Origin: a virus
IMG/VR virus record: IMGVR_UViG_3300025789_000052
Coordinates: 1-51,528 of that record
Reading direction: 5' to 3' (one strand)
Length of the DNA stretch: 51,528 nt
Part shown: positions 24,212 through 31,696 of the stretch, piece by piece
Layout of the letters: each line of letters opens with the position of its first letter
Position numbering within the stretch: the stretch's first letter is position 1
Notes under the pieces: model-generated
Seen by the model: the letters and a program-made list of their open reading frames with translations, nothing else
Databases searched by the model: none
Told to the model about the DNA's origin: nothing
Program-made: the position numbers and the translations under genes

Positions 24212-24399
24212 ATCAAACCTACCATTCTAAAATATTCATCATGCGGCACGTAGAAATCCGTCTTTGGATTCCAGTACTTGCCTTCTTTTGGATCGTAATA
24301 CAATATACGTCCTGCAACCAAAAACGGGCCTTCAAGTTTAGGCAAAGGGCCGTAGCCTTGATACAAATCTGCTGTCTTACCTAAAATCTTAAATGCCAT
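24208..24399 (-). CDS. Hypothetical protein, 63 aa
   Basis: MAFKILGKTADLYQGYGPLP, aromatic-rich. First gene of the early operon driven by the 24431 promoter; ribosome site GGAGCGG before its ATG. Function unknown. Confidence 0.7.
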   Translation of the reverse strand: MAFKILGKTADLYQGYGPLPKLEGPFLVAGRILYYDPKEGKYWNPKTDFYVPHDEYFRMVGLM

Positions 24400-24430
24400 T
24401 GTCCGCTCCTGTTTGTGTTTCTATGTACTA

Positions 24431-24459
24431 ATTATAATGCCTTTTGGCAAATGCGTCAA
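24431..24459 (-). promoter_or_regulatory. Sigma70-type promoter
   Basis: -35 TTGACG, 17 bases, -10 TATAAT, 31 bases before the ATG at 24399. Confidence 0.85.
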
Positions 24460-24854
24460 TCAATTGCTCTACGAAATATTAACTCTTGTTTACTAAACGC
24501 ATCTATTTCCCAAGGTTGTTGCAAATATGCCACACGTTTTCCGTAGAGTTTTCCCTTCCACTTTAGCCCTTTTGGGCTAGGTTTTAGTGTACCTTTGGCA
24601 AATTGCGCTACGTGAGCCAATTCGTGTGCAAGTGTTACACCTAAATTTATTTTGTTGCGTGTTGACTTTAGAACTACAAGGATAGTGTCAATACCCATCA
24701 ATGGGATTGTTGTTCCACTAGCGTCTAGTTCCTTGTCAATTTTTATATGTAAAAGTTTTTTACTTTTGGTTAATTTTAATTGCGATAACATTGAAGGCAA
24801 CAATGTTTCAATGTACTGTTTGGTTTTAGAACCAGCTTCAATATAAAATTCCAT
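24456..24854 (-). CDS. SprT/Zincin-like metallopeptidase domain protein
   Basis: 132 aa. TLAHELAHVAQF is an HExxH zinc helix (HELAH), and PWEIDAFSKQELIFRRAI supplies a later acidic ligand. Minimal zincin of the kind found in many phages; might process a phage or host protein. Leader contains a 10-base inverted repeat. Confidence 0.8.
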   Translation of the reverse strand: MEFYIEAGSKTKQYIETLLPSMLSQLKLTKSKKLLHIKIDKELDASGTTIPLMGIDTILVVLKSTRNKINLGVTLAHELAHVAQFAKGTLKPSPKGLKWKGKLYGKRVAYLQQPWEIDAFSKQELIFRRAID

Positions 24855-24856
24855 TT

Positions 24857-24896
24857 TGATACCTGTTTGCTAATATGTGTATATTGTAACAGGTAT
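24857..24896 (-). promoter_or_regulatory. 10-bp inverted repeat in leader/promoter
   Basis: GATACCTGTT and its exact complement AACAGGTATC, 20 bases apart. One arm spans the spacer/-10 of the promoter, the other the ribosome-binding region (AGG) of the gene at 24854. Could be an operator or an RNA hairpin that hides the ribosome site. Confidence 0.6.
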
Positions 24897-24911
24897 CAGC
24901 AGAGCTGTCAA
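24883..24911 (-). promoter_or_regulatory. Sigma70-type promoter
   Basis: -35 TTGACA, 17 bases, -10 TACAAT, 29 bases before ATG 24854. The -35 box overlaps the halogenase-like stop codon region. Confidence 0.85.
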
Positions 24912-26443
24912 TCGTTAAATCCTGCTTGAGCTCGTTGCTTTCTAAGATGTGCAATATAGTCATCGTATGTATATTGGTCTGCAAACTGCGTGTCCAATTG
25001 AAACCTAAATTTTTTATAATTATCTCTAGTAATAAGGAATTCAGTGTTACTTGTAAATTCATTTAAGGCAGCTTGCTTGTTCAAAACACCTACGCCAGCC
25101 ATAACATAACTCCATAGTGGCCAACCGGCATTACCCCAAAACTTTGTAAAGTCGTTGGTACTAGGTAATCGAACTTTGGCAGTTTCAAGAATATCTCGAA
25201 CAAAATCAGTTTTAGTTGCACCTGTTGCAATATATCTCCAAAACTCACTATCAGTGCGTCCGCCCATATAGTGCATGACTAAGAAGTCTTTTAGTGTGTC
25301 GTACATCGTAGCCATACGGTTGTTATACAAATTCATTGATCCTGAATTCATAGTTTCATTTAGTGTAGGTCTTAGATATTCATTTACAAATGCTTTAATT
25401 TGTAAAATACTTGTATGAATACTTGTAGCTTCTAAGGGTTCTAAAAATGCATAGCTTAGTCCAATGCACACACAATTTTTAACCCAGGCGTTTTCTTGCC
25501 TGCCAGATTCAAATTTTAAAATTTTAATAGGCTCAATCGGGTTACCCAATAGCGTTTCAATTTCTTCCTGTGCTTTGTCTACTGTGGTAAAGTTATCATC
25601 AAAGATGTATCCGTTACCGGTACGATCCATTAGAGTAGTTTGCCAAAGCCACCCATTCTTCTGTGCCCATGCTAGCGAATAGGGAACAGGCTTTTCACCC
25701 GGTTTGTATTTTTGTAAAAACGGCATGCCTGTATTAACTGGCAAGTGTTTTTTATAACTGGTCCACTTACCACCAAGCTCGTTCATTAGTACACGACTAA
25801 AGCCCGAGCAATCAATAAAGAAGTCTGCTTGTAGTGTAGAACCGTTTGATAAACTCAATGAACTAATTAAGCCTTGTTCATTTAGATTAACTTTAGTTAT
25901 TTCGCTGTCGATGTGTTTAACGTTTGGTTTCTTTAAACACAATTTTTTAAAGTATTGACCTACTAGTTGTCCATTTACTTGTAGTGCGTGTGTATGTTTT
26001 GTAAAACGTTTACCAGCACCCCAATTACATGTACCAGCATCTATAATAGATCCAGTGTAGGTAATCGATGTTAATTTTTCTTTAGGTAACTGTGTAAGCG
26101 CATAGGCAAACATTATATCAGGAGACTCGTGACTAGTAAAGCTACCGTCGATTGGTCCAATGTAATGATCATCTAAGTTCGGAGTCCAACCTTTATGCTT
26201 AATACCAAACTTAAGAGTAGAGCCTGTTTCAATCATAAACTCGTCATGATTGGCTCCAAAGTCTTTGCTTAGTTCATGTACAATAATATCTGTAAAGAAT
26301 CCTGTAGTAGCTTCGCCGACTCCGATAATACCAAACTTACTAGATTCTAAAATAGTAACAGTATGGGTACCAGGGTGTTTATTAATTAACAAGGAAGCCG
26401 CTAGCCAACCAGCAGTGCCTCCTCCGACAATAACTATATGCAT
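24908..26443 (-). CDS. FAD-dependent tryptophan halogenase-like protein
   Basis: 511 aa. FAD-binding GGGTAGWLAA at residues 7-16; the active-site Lys region LKFGIKHKGW (Lys78/Lys82); the NGWLWQTTL stretch, which corresponds to the WxWxIP signature but has TT in place of IP; and SYAFLEPLEATSIH, typical of flavin-dependent halogenases. It needs reduced FAD from a partner reductase, not seen here. Halogenase or another flavin monooxygenase; the altered motif leaves this open. Similar genes occur in T4-type marine phages. Confidence 0.85.
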   Translation of the reverse strand: MHIVIVGGGTAGWLAASLLINKHPGTHTVTILESSKFGIIGVGEATTGFFTDIIVHELSKDFGANHDEFMIETGSTLKFGIKHKGWTPNLDDHYIGPIDGSFTSHESPDIMFAYALTQLPKEKLTSITYTGSIIDAGTCNWGAGKRFTKHTHALQVNGQLVGQYFKKLCLKKPNVKHIDSEITKVNLNEQGLISSLSLSNGSTLQADFFIDCSGFSRVLMNELGGKWTSYKKHLPVNTGMPFLQKYKPGEKPVPYSLAWAQKNGWLWQTTLMDRTGNGYIFDDNFTTVDKAQEEIETLLGNPIEPIKILKFESGRQENAWVKNCVCIGLSYAFLEPLEATSIHTSILQIKAFVNEYLRPTLNETMNSGSMNLYNNRMATMYDTLKDFLVMHYMGGRTDSEFWRYIATGATKTDFVRDILETAKVRLPSTNDFTKFWGNAGWPLWSYVMAGVGVLNKQAALNEFTSNTEFLITRDNYKKFRFQLDTQFADQYTYDDYIAHLRKQRAQAGFND

Positions 26444-26459
26444 ACACTATTCCTTAATA

Positions 26460-26537
26460 TGGAGGAACGGGAGGGATTTGAACCCCCGGTTTTACGGATT
26501 TGCAATCCGGTGCATTGGGCCTCTCTGCCACCGTTCC
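26460..26537 (-). tRNA. tRNA-Cys (GCA)
   Basis: Full cloverleaf: acceptor GGAACGG/CCGTTCC, discriminator U, anticodon loop TTGCAAA, T-loop TTCAAAT, encoded CCA. Discriminator U73 and GCA anticodon are the Cys identity elements. Confidence 0.95.
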
Positions 26538-26542
26538 ATATT

Positions 26543-26618
26543 TGGTAGGACCTGCCAGGTTCGAACTGACGACATTCTGCGTGTAAGGCAGACGCTCTAC
26601 CAACTGAGCTAAGGTCCT
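26543..26618 (-). tRNA. tRNA-Val (UAC)
   Basis: Acceptor AGGACCT, D-arm TAGCTCAGTTGGTAGAGC, anticodon loop CTTACAC, T-arm and encoded CCA all canonical. Five bases from tRNA-Cys. Confidence 0.95.
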
Positions 26619-26624
26619 AAAATC

Positions 26625-26921
26625 TTATCTATACTTTGCGTTGTGATCACGTCGACGATCACTTGGATCTTCAAACTTAATTTTCTTGAGATAATCTAGA
26701 CCAATCTTACCTGATTGAATTTCAAGCAGAGCTGTGATGTTACTATGCACATGTTCACGAGCATCACTTTCGCGATTTTGTCGTTTGATTTCACGTGCCC
26801 GAGCCGCGGCAATTAAAACCATATTAAATCTGTTGCCAATTTGATCAACACATTTTTCAGTGTCAATAGTTGGCCCACGACTGAGGTCAAGCGGCTTACG
26901 TAAATCGTTTAATCTAATCAT
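26625..26921 (-). CDS. rpoZ: RNA polymerase omega subunit
   Basis: 98 aa. VDQIGNRFNMVLIAAARARE matches the core of bacterial RpoZ (VxxIGNRFxLVLxAAxRAR) and NITALLEIQSGKIG matches the conserved second helix. Omega holds beta-prime together and tunes promoter use and ppGpp response. A phage copy may swap into host RNA polymerase during infection. Own consensus promoter upstream; tRNA genes follow. Confidence 0.9.
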   Translation of the reverse strand: MIRLNDLRKPLDLSRGPTIDTEKCVDQIGNRFNMVLIAAARAREIKRQNRESDAREHVHSNITALLEIQSGKIGLDYLKKIKFEDPSDRRRDHNAKYR

Positions 26922-26941
26922 ATATATCCCGTTAAAAATGT

Positions 26942-26970
26942 ATTATACAATAAAATTATTGTGATGTCAA
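26942..26970 (-). promoter_or_regulatory. Sigma70-type promoter for omega gene
   Basis: -35 TTGACA, 17 bases, -10 TATAAT, 20 bases before ATG 26921. Confidence 0.9.
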
Positions 26971-27489
26971 GATATTTTCTAGCCACGGCTTGCAGGCTTC
27001 CCAAGTTCGATACTCGTGTGCTTGTCCGCCGGCACTTCGCCATTCCGAACAGTTAGAGTGTCTATCATCAATTAAGATGTCACCTGGCTTACAATGCTTA
27101 TGTTTGTCAAAGCTATATGGTCCAAAGAACACAGGGATGCCTTCAAAGTGTCTATGTGCCCAGAACACTTTATCACTAGCGGCCCACTGAACAGCATCAT
27201 CGTGTGGCAGAGCTGTTAAGAACGCTAGACCTTTGGCTTTGCCATTGCTCACAGCATCACGACAATATTGTACAAGTTCGTGTGCGCCAGGCTTTAATGG
27301 CAAGTCGCGGTAGAAGCGTTCTTTGGCTTTGACCTTGTCCCAATCTTCTGCTGGAATACGTTCACCATACTCCCAGTTGCGATTAACTATAGCACGGGCT
27401 GTGACCATCCAGTCAGCTACAACATCGTCCATATCTAAGTAGATCAAGGGTAGTGCCGCAATGCGGTCTTCTGTTGTAAAAGTTGTCAT
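26956..27489 (-). CDS. 5'(3')-deoxyribonucleotidase (NT5C-type HAD)
   Basis: 177 aa. HAD motif I YLDMDDVVADW, motif II FLTALPH, and C-terminal ILIDDRHSNCSEWRSAGG fit the NT5C deoxyribonucleotidase family, which dephosphorylates dNMPs. T4-type phages use such enzymes to shape nucleotide pools. Abuts the oxygenase gene upstream (1-base overlap). Confidence 0.85.
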   Translation of the reverse strand: MTTFTTEDRIAALPLIYLDMDDVVADWMVTARAIVNRNWEYGERIPAEDWDKVKAKERFYRDLPLKPGAHELVQYCRDAVSNGKAKGLAFLTALPHDDAVQWAASDKVFWAHRHFEGIPVFFGPYSFDKHKHCKPGDILIDDRHSNCSEWRSAGGQAHEYRTWEACKPWLENILTSQ

Positions 27490-28055
27490 TATTGATATTC
27501 TACGTCTGCTGCCAAAATAAACCGATGCTTGTCACTTTGTGCAATACCGGGCCTATGCCATAGTTTACTAGGATATATCAGCCAAGTATAGTAACTTGGG
27601 CGAATAAAAAATTTGCCAGGACCTTCTGGACCATTAGGAGCCATTTCAGTTCCACAAGTATCAAAATCTTTGACATCATCTGGAATATGCAAATACATAA
27701 TACCACTGATGCTAGTCCAATGATGCTTTTCATGATGATGCCATTGGTTGTCTCTATTGACTTGTGTTTGTTGATTAGTCATAAATGACCAAGCCATCAT
27801 ATTACTTACTTTGTGCTCTTTCCCTAAGTACATAAACACACTGGCTAAAAATGTCATACGTAGCTTTAACCAAATAGGCTCGGACCTTTGAAACAAATTT
27901 TGATTAGTTTGAAAGGGAGGACTATTTTTAAAGTAGTTGCCGGCGTCAATTACGCTTTGAATATCACTGATAGCAGACGCATTTTCTTCAGCAGTGATCA
28001 AACTACTGTAATCATACTTACGGCAAACTTCGTTTTGATCTACGATTATATTCAT
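27489..28055 (-). CDS. 2OG-Fe(II) oxygenase-like protein
   Basis: 188 aa. WHHHEKHHWTSISGIMYLHI (metal His and acidic ligand) and SKLWHRPGIAQSDKHRFILA (distal His, Arg) match the cyanophage-type 2OG-Fe(II) oxygenase family (putative Oxy_5). Substrate unknown. Confidence 0.75.
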   Translation of the reverse strand: MNIIVDQNEVCRKYDYSSLITAEENASAISDIQSVIDAGNYFKNSPPFQTNQNLFQRSEPIWLKLRMTFLASVFMYLGKEHKVSNMMAWSFMTNQQTQVNRDNQWHHHEKHHWTSISGIMYLHIPDDVKDFDTCGTEMAPNGPEGPGKFFIRPSYYTWLIYPSKLWHRPGIAQSDKHRFILAADVEYQ

Positions 28056-28059
28056 TAGA

Positions 28060-28320
28060 TTAACCAGTACGATGAATCAAGTGATAGCCGAACTGTGTTT
28101 GTACAGGCGTACTAATAGATCCAACTGGAGTTGCTAATGTGGCATCTTCAAAAGGTTTAACCATCATGCCGGGACCGAATTCACCTAAGTCTCCACCACG
28201 AGCTTTACTTGGGCATTTGCTGTGTTGCATAGCGAGTTGTCCAAAGTTTAGCGCAGTAGCTTCTGCTAAAATTATTTCTGCTTGTGCAATAGTATCTACT
28301 AAAATATGACTTGCTTTCAT
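28060..28320 (-). CDS. Parvulin-type peptidyl-prolyl isomerase
   Basis: 86 aa, a single rotamase domain. KASHILVDTIAQAE opening, then GGDLGEFGPGMMVKPFEDA and a GYHLIHRTG ending are the parvulin/PpiC signatures. No signal peptide, so cytoplasmic. Isomerises Xaa-Pro bonds; a folding helper for phage or oxygenase-modified proteins. Confidence 0.9.
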   Translation of the reverse strand: MKASHILVDTIAQAEIILAEATALNFGQLAMQHSKCPSKARGGDLGEFGPGMMVKPFEDATLATPVGSISTPVQTQFGYHLIHRTG

Positions 28321-28331
28321 GTGTTTTTCCT

Positions 28332-28910
28332 TTATGTTGAATAATTAATATTCATTACCACACGCCTAGCAGTTGTAACTGGCAATGTACCTGTGTGATA
28401 ATGCAATCCGTTAAACCAAACTAATCTATTTTCTTTAGGTTCTATAGTAGTTAGTGCAGTTAATGTTTCGGGTAAAAATTTCTTACGATAATCTATAGCA
28501 TTGTTATTAAATGCTGAATCAAATTGTTCGTTATAAATGACAGTATCACCGTCGCTATCGTTAAGATATAGTAATGCTGTATTGTGCAGGAAATCAAAAT
28601 CTACATGCTCGCCATTTAGTCTCGGTTGATCAGATGCTGTGTTTAGTACCAGGCGAACACGATGAATTGTTTTCACCTGATGCCCAGTTGCATCTAATGC
28701 GTTAAGAATGGCCAACTCTAGAGGCTCCCACAATCTACCAACCGGCCTTCCTTCATCAAATAATGTATGACTCCAACCGTATAGCGATTGATGCATATTA
28801 GGATCTTCAGTAACAACCCTACCCCAAAACCAAGGAAATGCCCAACCCATTACTTCTCGTTGTAGTTTTTGAAAAACTAATTTAGATAATGCGTTATCAA
28901 TAATTTCCAT
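28332..28910 (-). CDS. 2OG-Fe(II) oxygenase-like protein (P4H type)
   Basis: 192 aa. GEHVDFDFLHNTALLYLND has H-x-D; NGLHYHTGTLPVTTARRVVM has distal His and Arg. Prolyl-4-hydroxylase-like beta-helix core. Sits between the parvulin and a tRNA-Pro gene. Confidence 0.8.
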   Translation of the reverse strand: MEIIDNALSKLVFQKLQREVMGWAFPWFWGRVVTEDPNMHQSLYGWSHTLFDEGRPVGRLWEPLELAILNALDATGHQVKTIHRVRLVLNTASDQPRLNGEHVDFDFLHNTALLYLNDSDGDTVIYNEQFDSAFNNNAIDYRKKFLPETLTALTTIEPKENRLVWFNGLHYHTGTLPVTTARRVVMNINYST

Positions 28911-28926
28911 AGTTTCCTTTTATAAT

Positions 28927-29003
28927 TGGTCGGAGTACAAGGATTCGAACCTTGGACCCCCTGGTCCCAAACCAGGTGCGCTACCAGACTGCGCTACACT
29001 CCG
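28927..29003 (-). tRNA. tRNA-Pro (UGG)
   Basis: Acceptor CGGAGTG, D-arm and anticodon loop TTTGGGA, T-loop TTCGAAT and CCA canonical. Confidence 0.95.
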
Positions 29004-29013
29004 AAAAAATGCG

Positions 29014-29087
29014 TGGAGCGGAATATCAGAATCGAACTGATGACCGAAGATTGGAAATCTGCTGTTTTACCATTAAACTAATCCCGC
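29014..29087 (-). tRNA. tRNA-Gly (UCC)
   Basis: Acceptor GCGGGAT, anticodon loop TTTCCAA, T-loop TTCGATT, encoded CCA. Confidence 0.95.
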
Positions 29088-29098
29088 ACACTTTATAG

Positions 29099-29426
29099 GT
29101 GCTCTCTGTTGGAATCGAACCAAACTGTTCTGCTCCGTATCTTCCTGGCACTTTCGGTAGTTAGTCGACTTAGTACCTAACTCGTGTTATCCAGTGTAGC
29201 AAAACTTCAGAAAGCATTTATAAAGTGTCTAGCTACCTACACCACATAGGCCCTAGACTGAGCTGTTACTCTGTCCACGTTCTTTTCCATCTAGACGGGA
29301 CAACGCCCCCGCCTTTGTGATTTCTCAAGTCGCCCCTAAGGGGGGCCTTGCGGTAGATCCAATGCACCGTACAGTTATCGTTACTGTAATGACGCTACTT
29401 AGGTAACGGCCAGTAGTTCCGGGGTT
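29099..29426 (-). ncRNA. Candidate structured non-coding RNA, type unknown
   Basis: 328 bases with no ORF between tRNA-Gly and the radical SAM gene, rich in perfect local hairpins on the minus strand (CTACT/AGTAG, ACAGT/ACTGT, CCCC-TTA-GGGG, CCTA-TGTGGTG-TAGG, AGTTAG/CTAACT). The 3' end carries a T-arm-like GGTTCGATTCC followed by GAGAGCACC, and GGTGC 240 bases upstream can pair with GCACC. Not matched to tmRNA (found elsewhere), RNase P or group I intron cores. Confidence 0.45.
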
Positions 29427-30887
29427 CTATAATGCTAGTAACTTACTTATGTAATTTTGTATCATAGCCTTACGTTTTATTTTTAAATCGTCAATGTCGA
29501 TCCAACGGCTTAGATCTTTTTTAAACAAACTAGGATCAATATTGTATTGTAACATCATCATTATTTGCCAGCTACCATGCGGAGCAGATATATCTTTCCA
29601 AATAGGATTAATATCAGTTTTAATAAACTCAACAACTTGATTACTATTCCAATAACCAGTTTCCCAATAAGTTGGATCTGTTTCATCCGGAAAACTAAAT
29701 CCATACTTTTCAGTATTTAGATCAAATTCACTAGGATGTCTGTTCAATGCCGCTTTATAAATTCCTAACATGTGTACTGCTTGATGATAAAGATCGTTGT
29801 CTTTAAACCATGCCATCATATCCAGTATTGACTCCCTAGTATCTCCAGGTAAGCCTACAATAAAACTTAGTGTCTGATGAACTTCGTCTTTCCAAATATC
29901 ATGATACAATTTTGGTATAAACTCTCTTGCTGACTTTCCAGACCAGCCTTTACCAATAATAGTAGATGCTTCTCTGCCTAGACTTTCAATACCGTGAAAT
30001 CCTGTAAATAGACCTGTGTCTTTTAACATATAGGGAACATCAGGAAACTTGTCTAACAAGTCTGCTCTTAGATATGCTGTATACTTAATTTTAAATGGCA
30101 AGCTGTTAACCATATCATACCATGCTTTCATTTTGTATTCAGTATCATTAAATGTGTCGCAAATGATATAGTAGTTAGTAGTTCCCCATTTGGCATAGTT
30201 ATGTAACATTTCTTCTTTGACTAATTCAAAGTCTCTAAGATAGTCTAACTTTTTTCTACCTAAATTTAAATGATTACAAAACTTGCATTTAAAAATGCAC
30301 CCTCTACTAATTTCAATAGGTAGTGTTTCATTTGGTAGTATGCAATCTTGATCTGTAAATTTAAAATTATCACATTCAATATTATACAATGTATTAATGG
30401 CTGTTTTATATTCATTAATTCTGTTGTGTCTGTCATTAAGATCAATAAACGGCTTAGTGCCTTTACCAGCTTTCCAATGCAGTAGATCTAAAAATATATC
30501 TTCACCGTATCCGGGAATAATAGACACATTCTTTTTGTTCAAATATTTTAAAAATACTTTTGAACTCATAACGCTGTATCCGCCGAAGACAATTTCCAAG
30601 TTTGGATACAGTGTATTAAAACTATTCAGAATACTAATAAGATTAGGAGGTAATATATGATCTTCAACTAAGAATGTAGTGCTAATGCCTAAAATCTTTG
30701 TGTTAGCATCAATAAATTTTGTAGTACACTGAAATAGGTCTTCTCTAGACATTAGATTAACATGATCTATAACCTGCGCACTATAACCGGCCTGACGTAC
30801 AGTGTGTGCAATTTTATAAGATCCTAATGACCTATAAGCAGTAAAGTCATTGGTCTTAGCTCCAGAGTTCCACAGTACAACGTCCAT
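29427..30887 (-). CDS. B12-binding-type radical SAM protein
   Basis: 486 aa. N-terminal 150 residues resemble a Rossmann cobalamin-binding domain (LGISTTFLVEDHILPPNL, VFGGYSVMSS). Radical SAM cluster motif C197-IFK-C201-KF-C204, preceded by EISRG. Middle/late LSFIVGLPGDTRESI is typical of the B12-rSAM class. Makes a 5'-deoxyadenosyl radical, often used for methylation or ring formation. Substrate unknown; flanked by tRNA genes. Confidence 0.85.
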   Translation of the reverse strand: MDVVLWNSGAKTNDFTAYRSLGSYKIAHTVRQAGYSAQVIDHVNLMSREDLFQCTTKFIDANTKILGISTTFLVEDHILPPNLISILNSFNTLYPNLEIVFGGYSVMSSKVFLKYLNKKNVSIIPGYGEDIFLDLLHWKAGKGTKPFIDLNDRHNRINEYKTAINTLYNIECDNFKFTDQDCILPNETLPIEISRGCIFKCKFCNHLNLGRKKLDYLRDFELVKEEMLHNYAKWGTTNYYIICDTFNDTEYKMKAWYDMVNSLPFKIKYTAYLRADLLDKFPDVPYMLKDTGLFTGFHGIESLGREASTIIGKGWSGKSAREFIPKLYHDIWKDEVHQTLSFIVGLPGDTRESILDMMAWFKDNDLYHQAVHMLGIYKAALNRHPSEFDLNTEKYGFSFPDETDPTYWETGYWNSNQVVEFIKTDINPIWKDISAPHGSWQIMMMLQYNIDPSLFKKDLSRWIDIDDLKIKRKAMIQNYISKLLAL

Positions 30888-30904
30888 TGATGTTTCTTTA
30901 TAGT

Positions 30905-30980
30905 TGGTGCCCCCACCATGATTCGAACACGGGACCTACGGTTTACAAAACCGTTGCTCTACCAGCTGAGCTAAAGGGGC
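30905..30980 (-). tRNA. tRNA-Thr (UGU)
   Basis: Acceptor GCCCCTT, D-arm TAGCTCAGCTGGTAGAGC, anticodon loop TTTGTAA, T-loop TTCGAAT, encoded CCA. Confidence 0.95.
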
Positions 30981-30986
30981 AAAATT

Positions 30987-31211
30987 TTATTCTGCTTTAA
31001 ATGTTTCTACAACTTTTATTTTACCAATGTTTAATTTCTTCTTAAGAATTTTAACACGATTAGCAATTTTTGCCTTATCTTTTGGCTTACTAGATTTTTC
31101 TAACAGTTCTGTTAGCTGTGCTAGACTTAGTGGGCCAAGACGAGTCTTGCCAGTTTTAGTTTTTAATGAATCTGCCATACGAGTTTTTTGATTACTTCCT
31201 TTTGTTGCCAT
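30987..31211 (-). CDS. Small basic hypothetical protein, 74 aa
   Basis: MATKGSNQKTRMADSLKTKT, strongly basic with a lysine-rich helix (KAKIANRVKILKKKLNI). May bind nucleic acid. Lies alone between two tRNA genes. No family recognised. Confidence 0.65.
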   Translation of the reverse strand: MATKGSNQKTRMADSLKTKTGKTRLGPLSLAQLTELLEKSSKPKDKAKIANRVKILKKKLNIGKIKVVETFKAE

Positions 31212-31247
31212 AATAACATGTCCTTGTCTGTTATGTACTGCATTGTT

Positions 31248-31323
31248 TGGTGGAGGTGACAGGACTTGAACCCGCTACCTTGACCTTGCAAAGGTCCTGC
31301 TCTACCAGATGAGCTACACCCCC
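31248..31323 (-). tRNA. tRNA-Ala (UGC)
   Basis: Acceptor GGGGGTG, D-arm TAGCTCATCTGGTAGAGC, anticodon loop TTTGCAA, T-loop TTCAAGT, encoded CCA. Confidence 0.93.
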
Positions 31324-31330
31324 AAATTCT

Positions 31331-31555
31331 TTATTCTACGCTTACTGCACTTGTTTCAGTAACTTGATAGTTACTTGTTCCACGTGGCGCACTCTTATCG
31401 CGTGTAGGAGTCTTAATTACAACTTCACTGCATAGCTGAGCATCGATCATCATACGCTTGTATTGATTACGCTGTTCTGCTGTACAACCTTTCATTAAAC
31501 CGATCATTCGTTTTGTTGTCTTACTCAACTTGAATGTCTTGTGTGCTTTTAACAT
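31331..31555 (-). CDS. Small basic hypothetical protein, 74 aa
   Basis: MLKAHKTFKLSKTTKRMIGL, basic N-terminal helix then EQRNQYKRMMIDAQL and a Thr/Ser-rich tail. Located between tRNA-Ala and tRNA-Ser with no other genes. Unknown function. Confidence 0.65.
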   Translation of the reverse strand: MLKAHKTFKLSKTTKRMIGLMKGCTAEQRNQYKRMMIDAQLCSEVVIKTPTRDKSAPRGTSNYQVTETSAVSVE

Positions 31556-31574
31556 AAATTCCCTTTTAAATTTT

Positions 31575-31662
31575 TGGCGGAAAGTATAGGATTCGAACCT
31601 ATGCGCCCCTTTCGGAACGACAGTTTAGCAAACTGCTGCCTTAACCACTCGGCCAACTTTCC
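31575..31662 (-). tRNA. tRNA-Ser (GCU)
   Basis: Class II with long variable arm, acceptor GGAAAGT, anticodon loop TTGCTAA, T-loop TTCGAAT, encoded CCA. Confidence 0.93.
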
Positions 31663-31683
31663 AAATACTTTATAATACTACCT

Positions 31684-31691
31684 GATAAATA
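31684..31691 (+). promoter_or_regulatory. T4-type late promoter box
   Basis: GATAAATA, TTTAC, ATG at 31697: 5-base spacing, implying a leaderless mRNA. Confidence 0.6.
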
Positions 31692-31696
31692 TTTAC

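Noticed and set aside
26250-26612. Plus-strand ORF of 120 aa across the halogenase start and two tRNAs
   Set aside because: Overlaps real minus-strand tRNA-Cys and tRNA-Val genes and the halogenase N-terminus; composition is a shadow.
29110-29135. Phage attachment site from the 3' tRNA-like fragment
   Set aside because: No integrase or excisionase is seen and the genome looks lytic T4-type; the T-arm is better explained as part of the structured RNA.
29099-29426. tmRNA or group I intron at 29.1-29.4 kb
   Set aside because: No tag reading frame, no matching acceptor 5' strand of full length, and no intron core P7 pairing; a clear permuted tmRNA exists at 47.7 kb.
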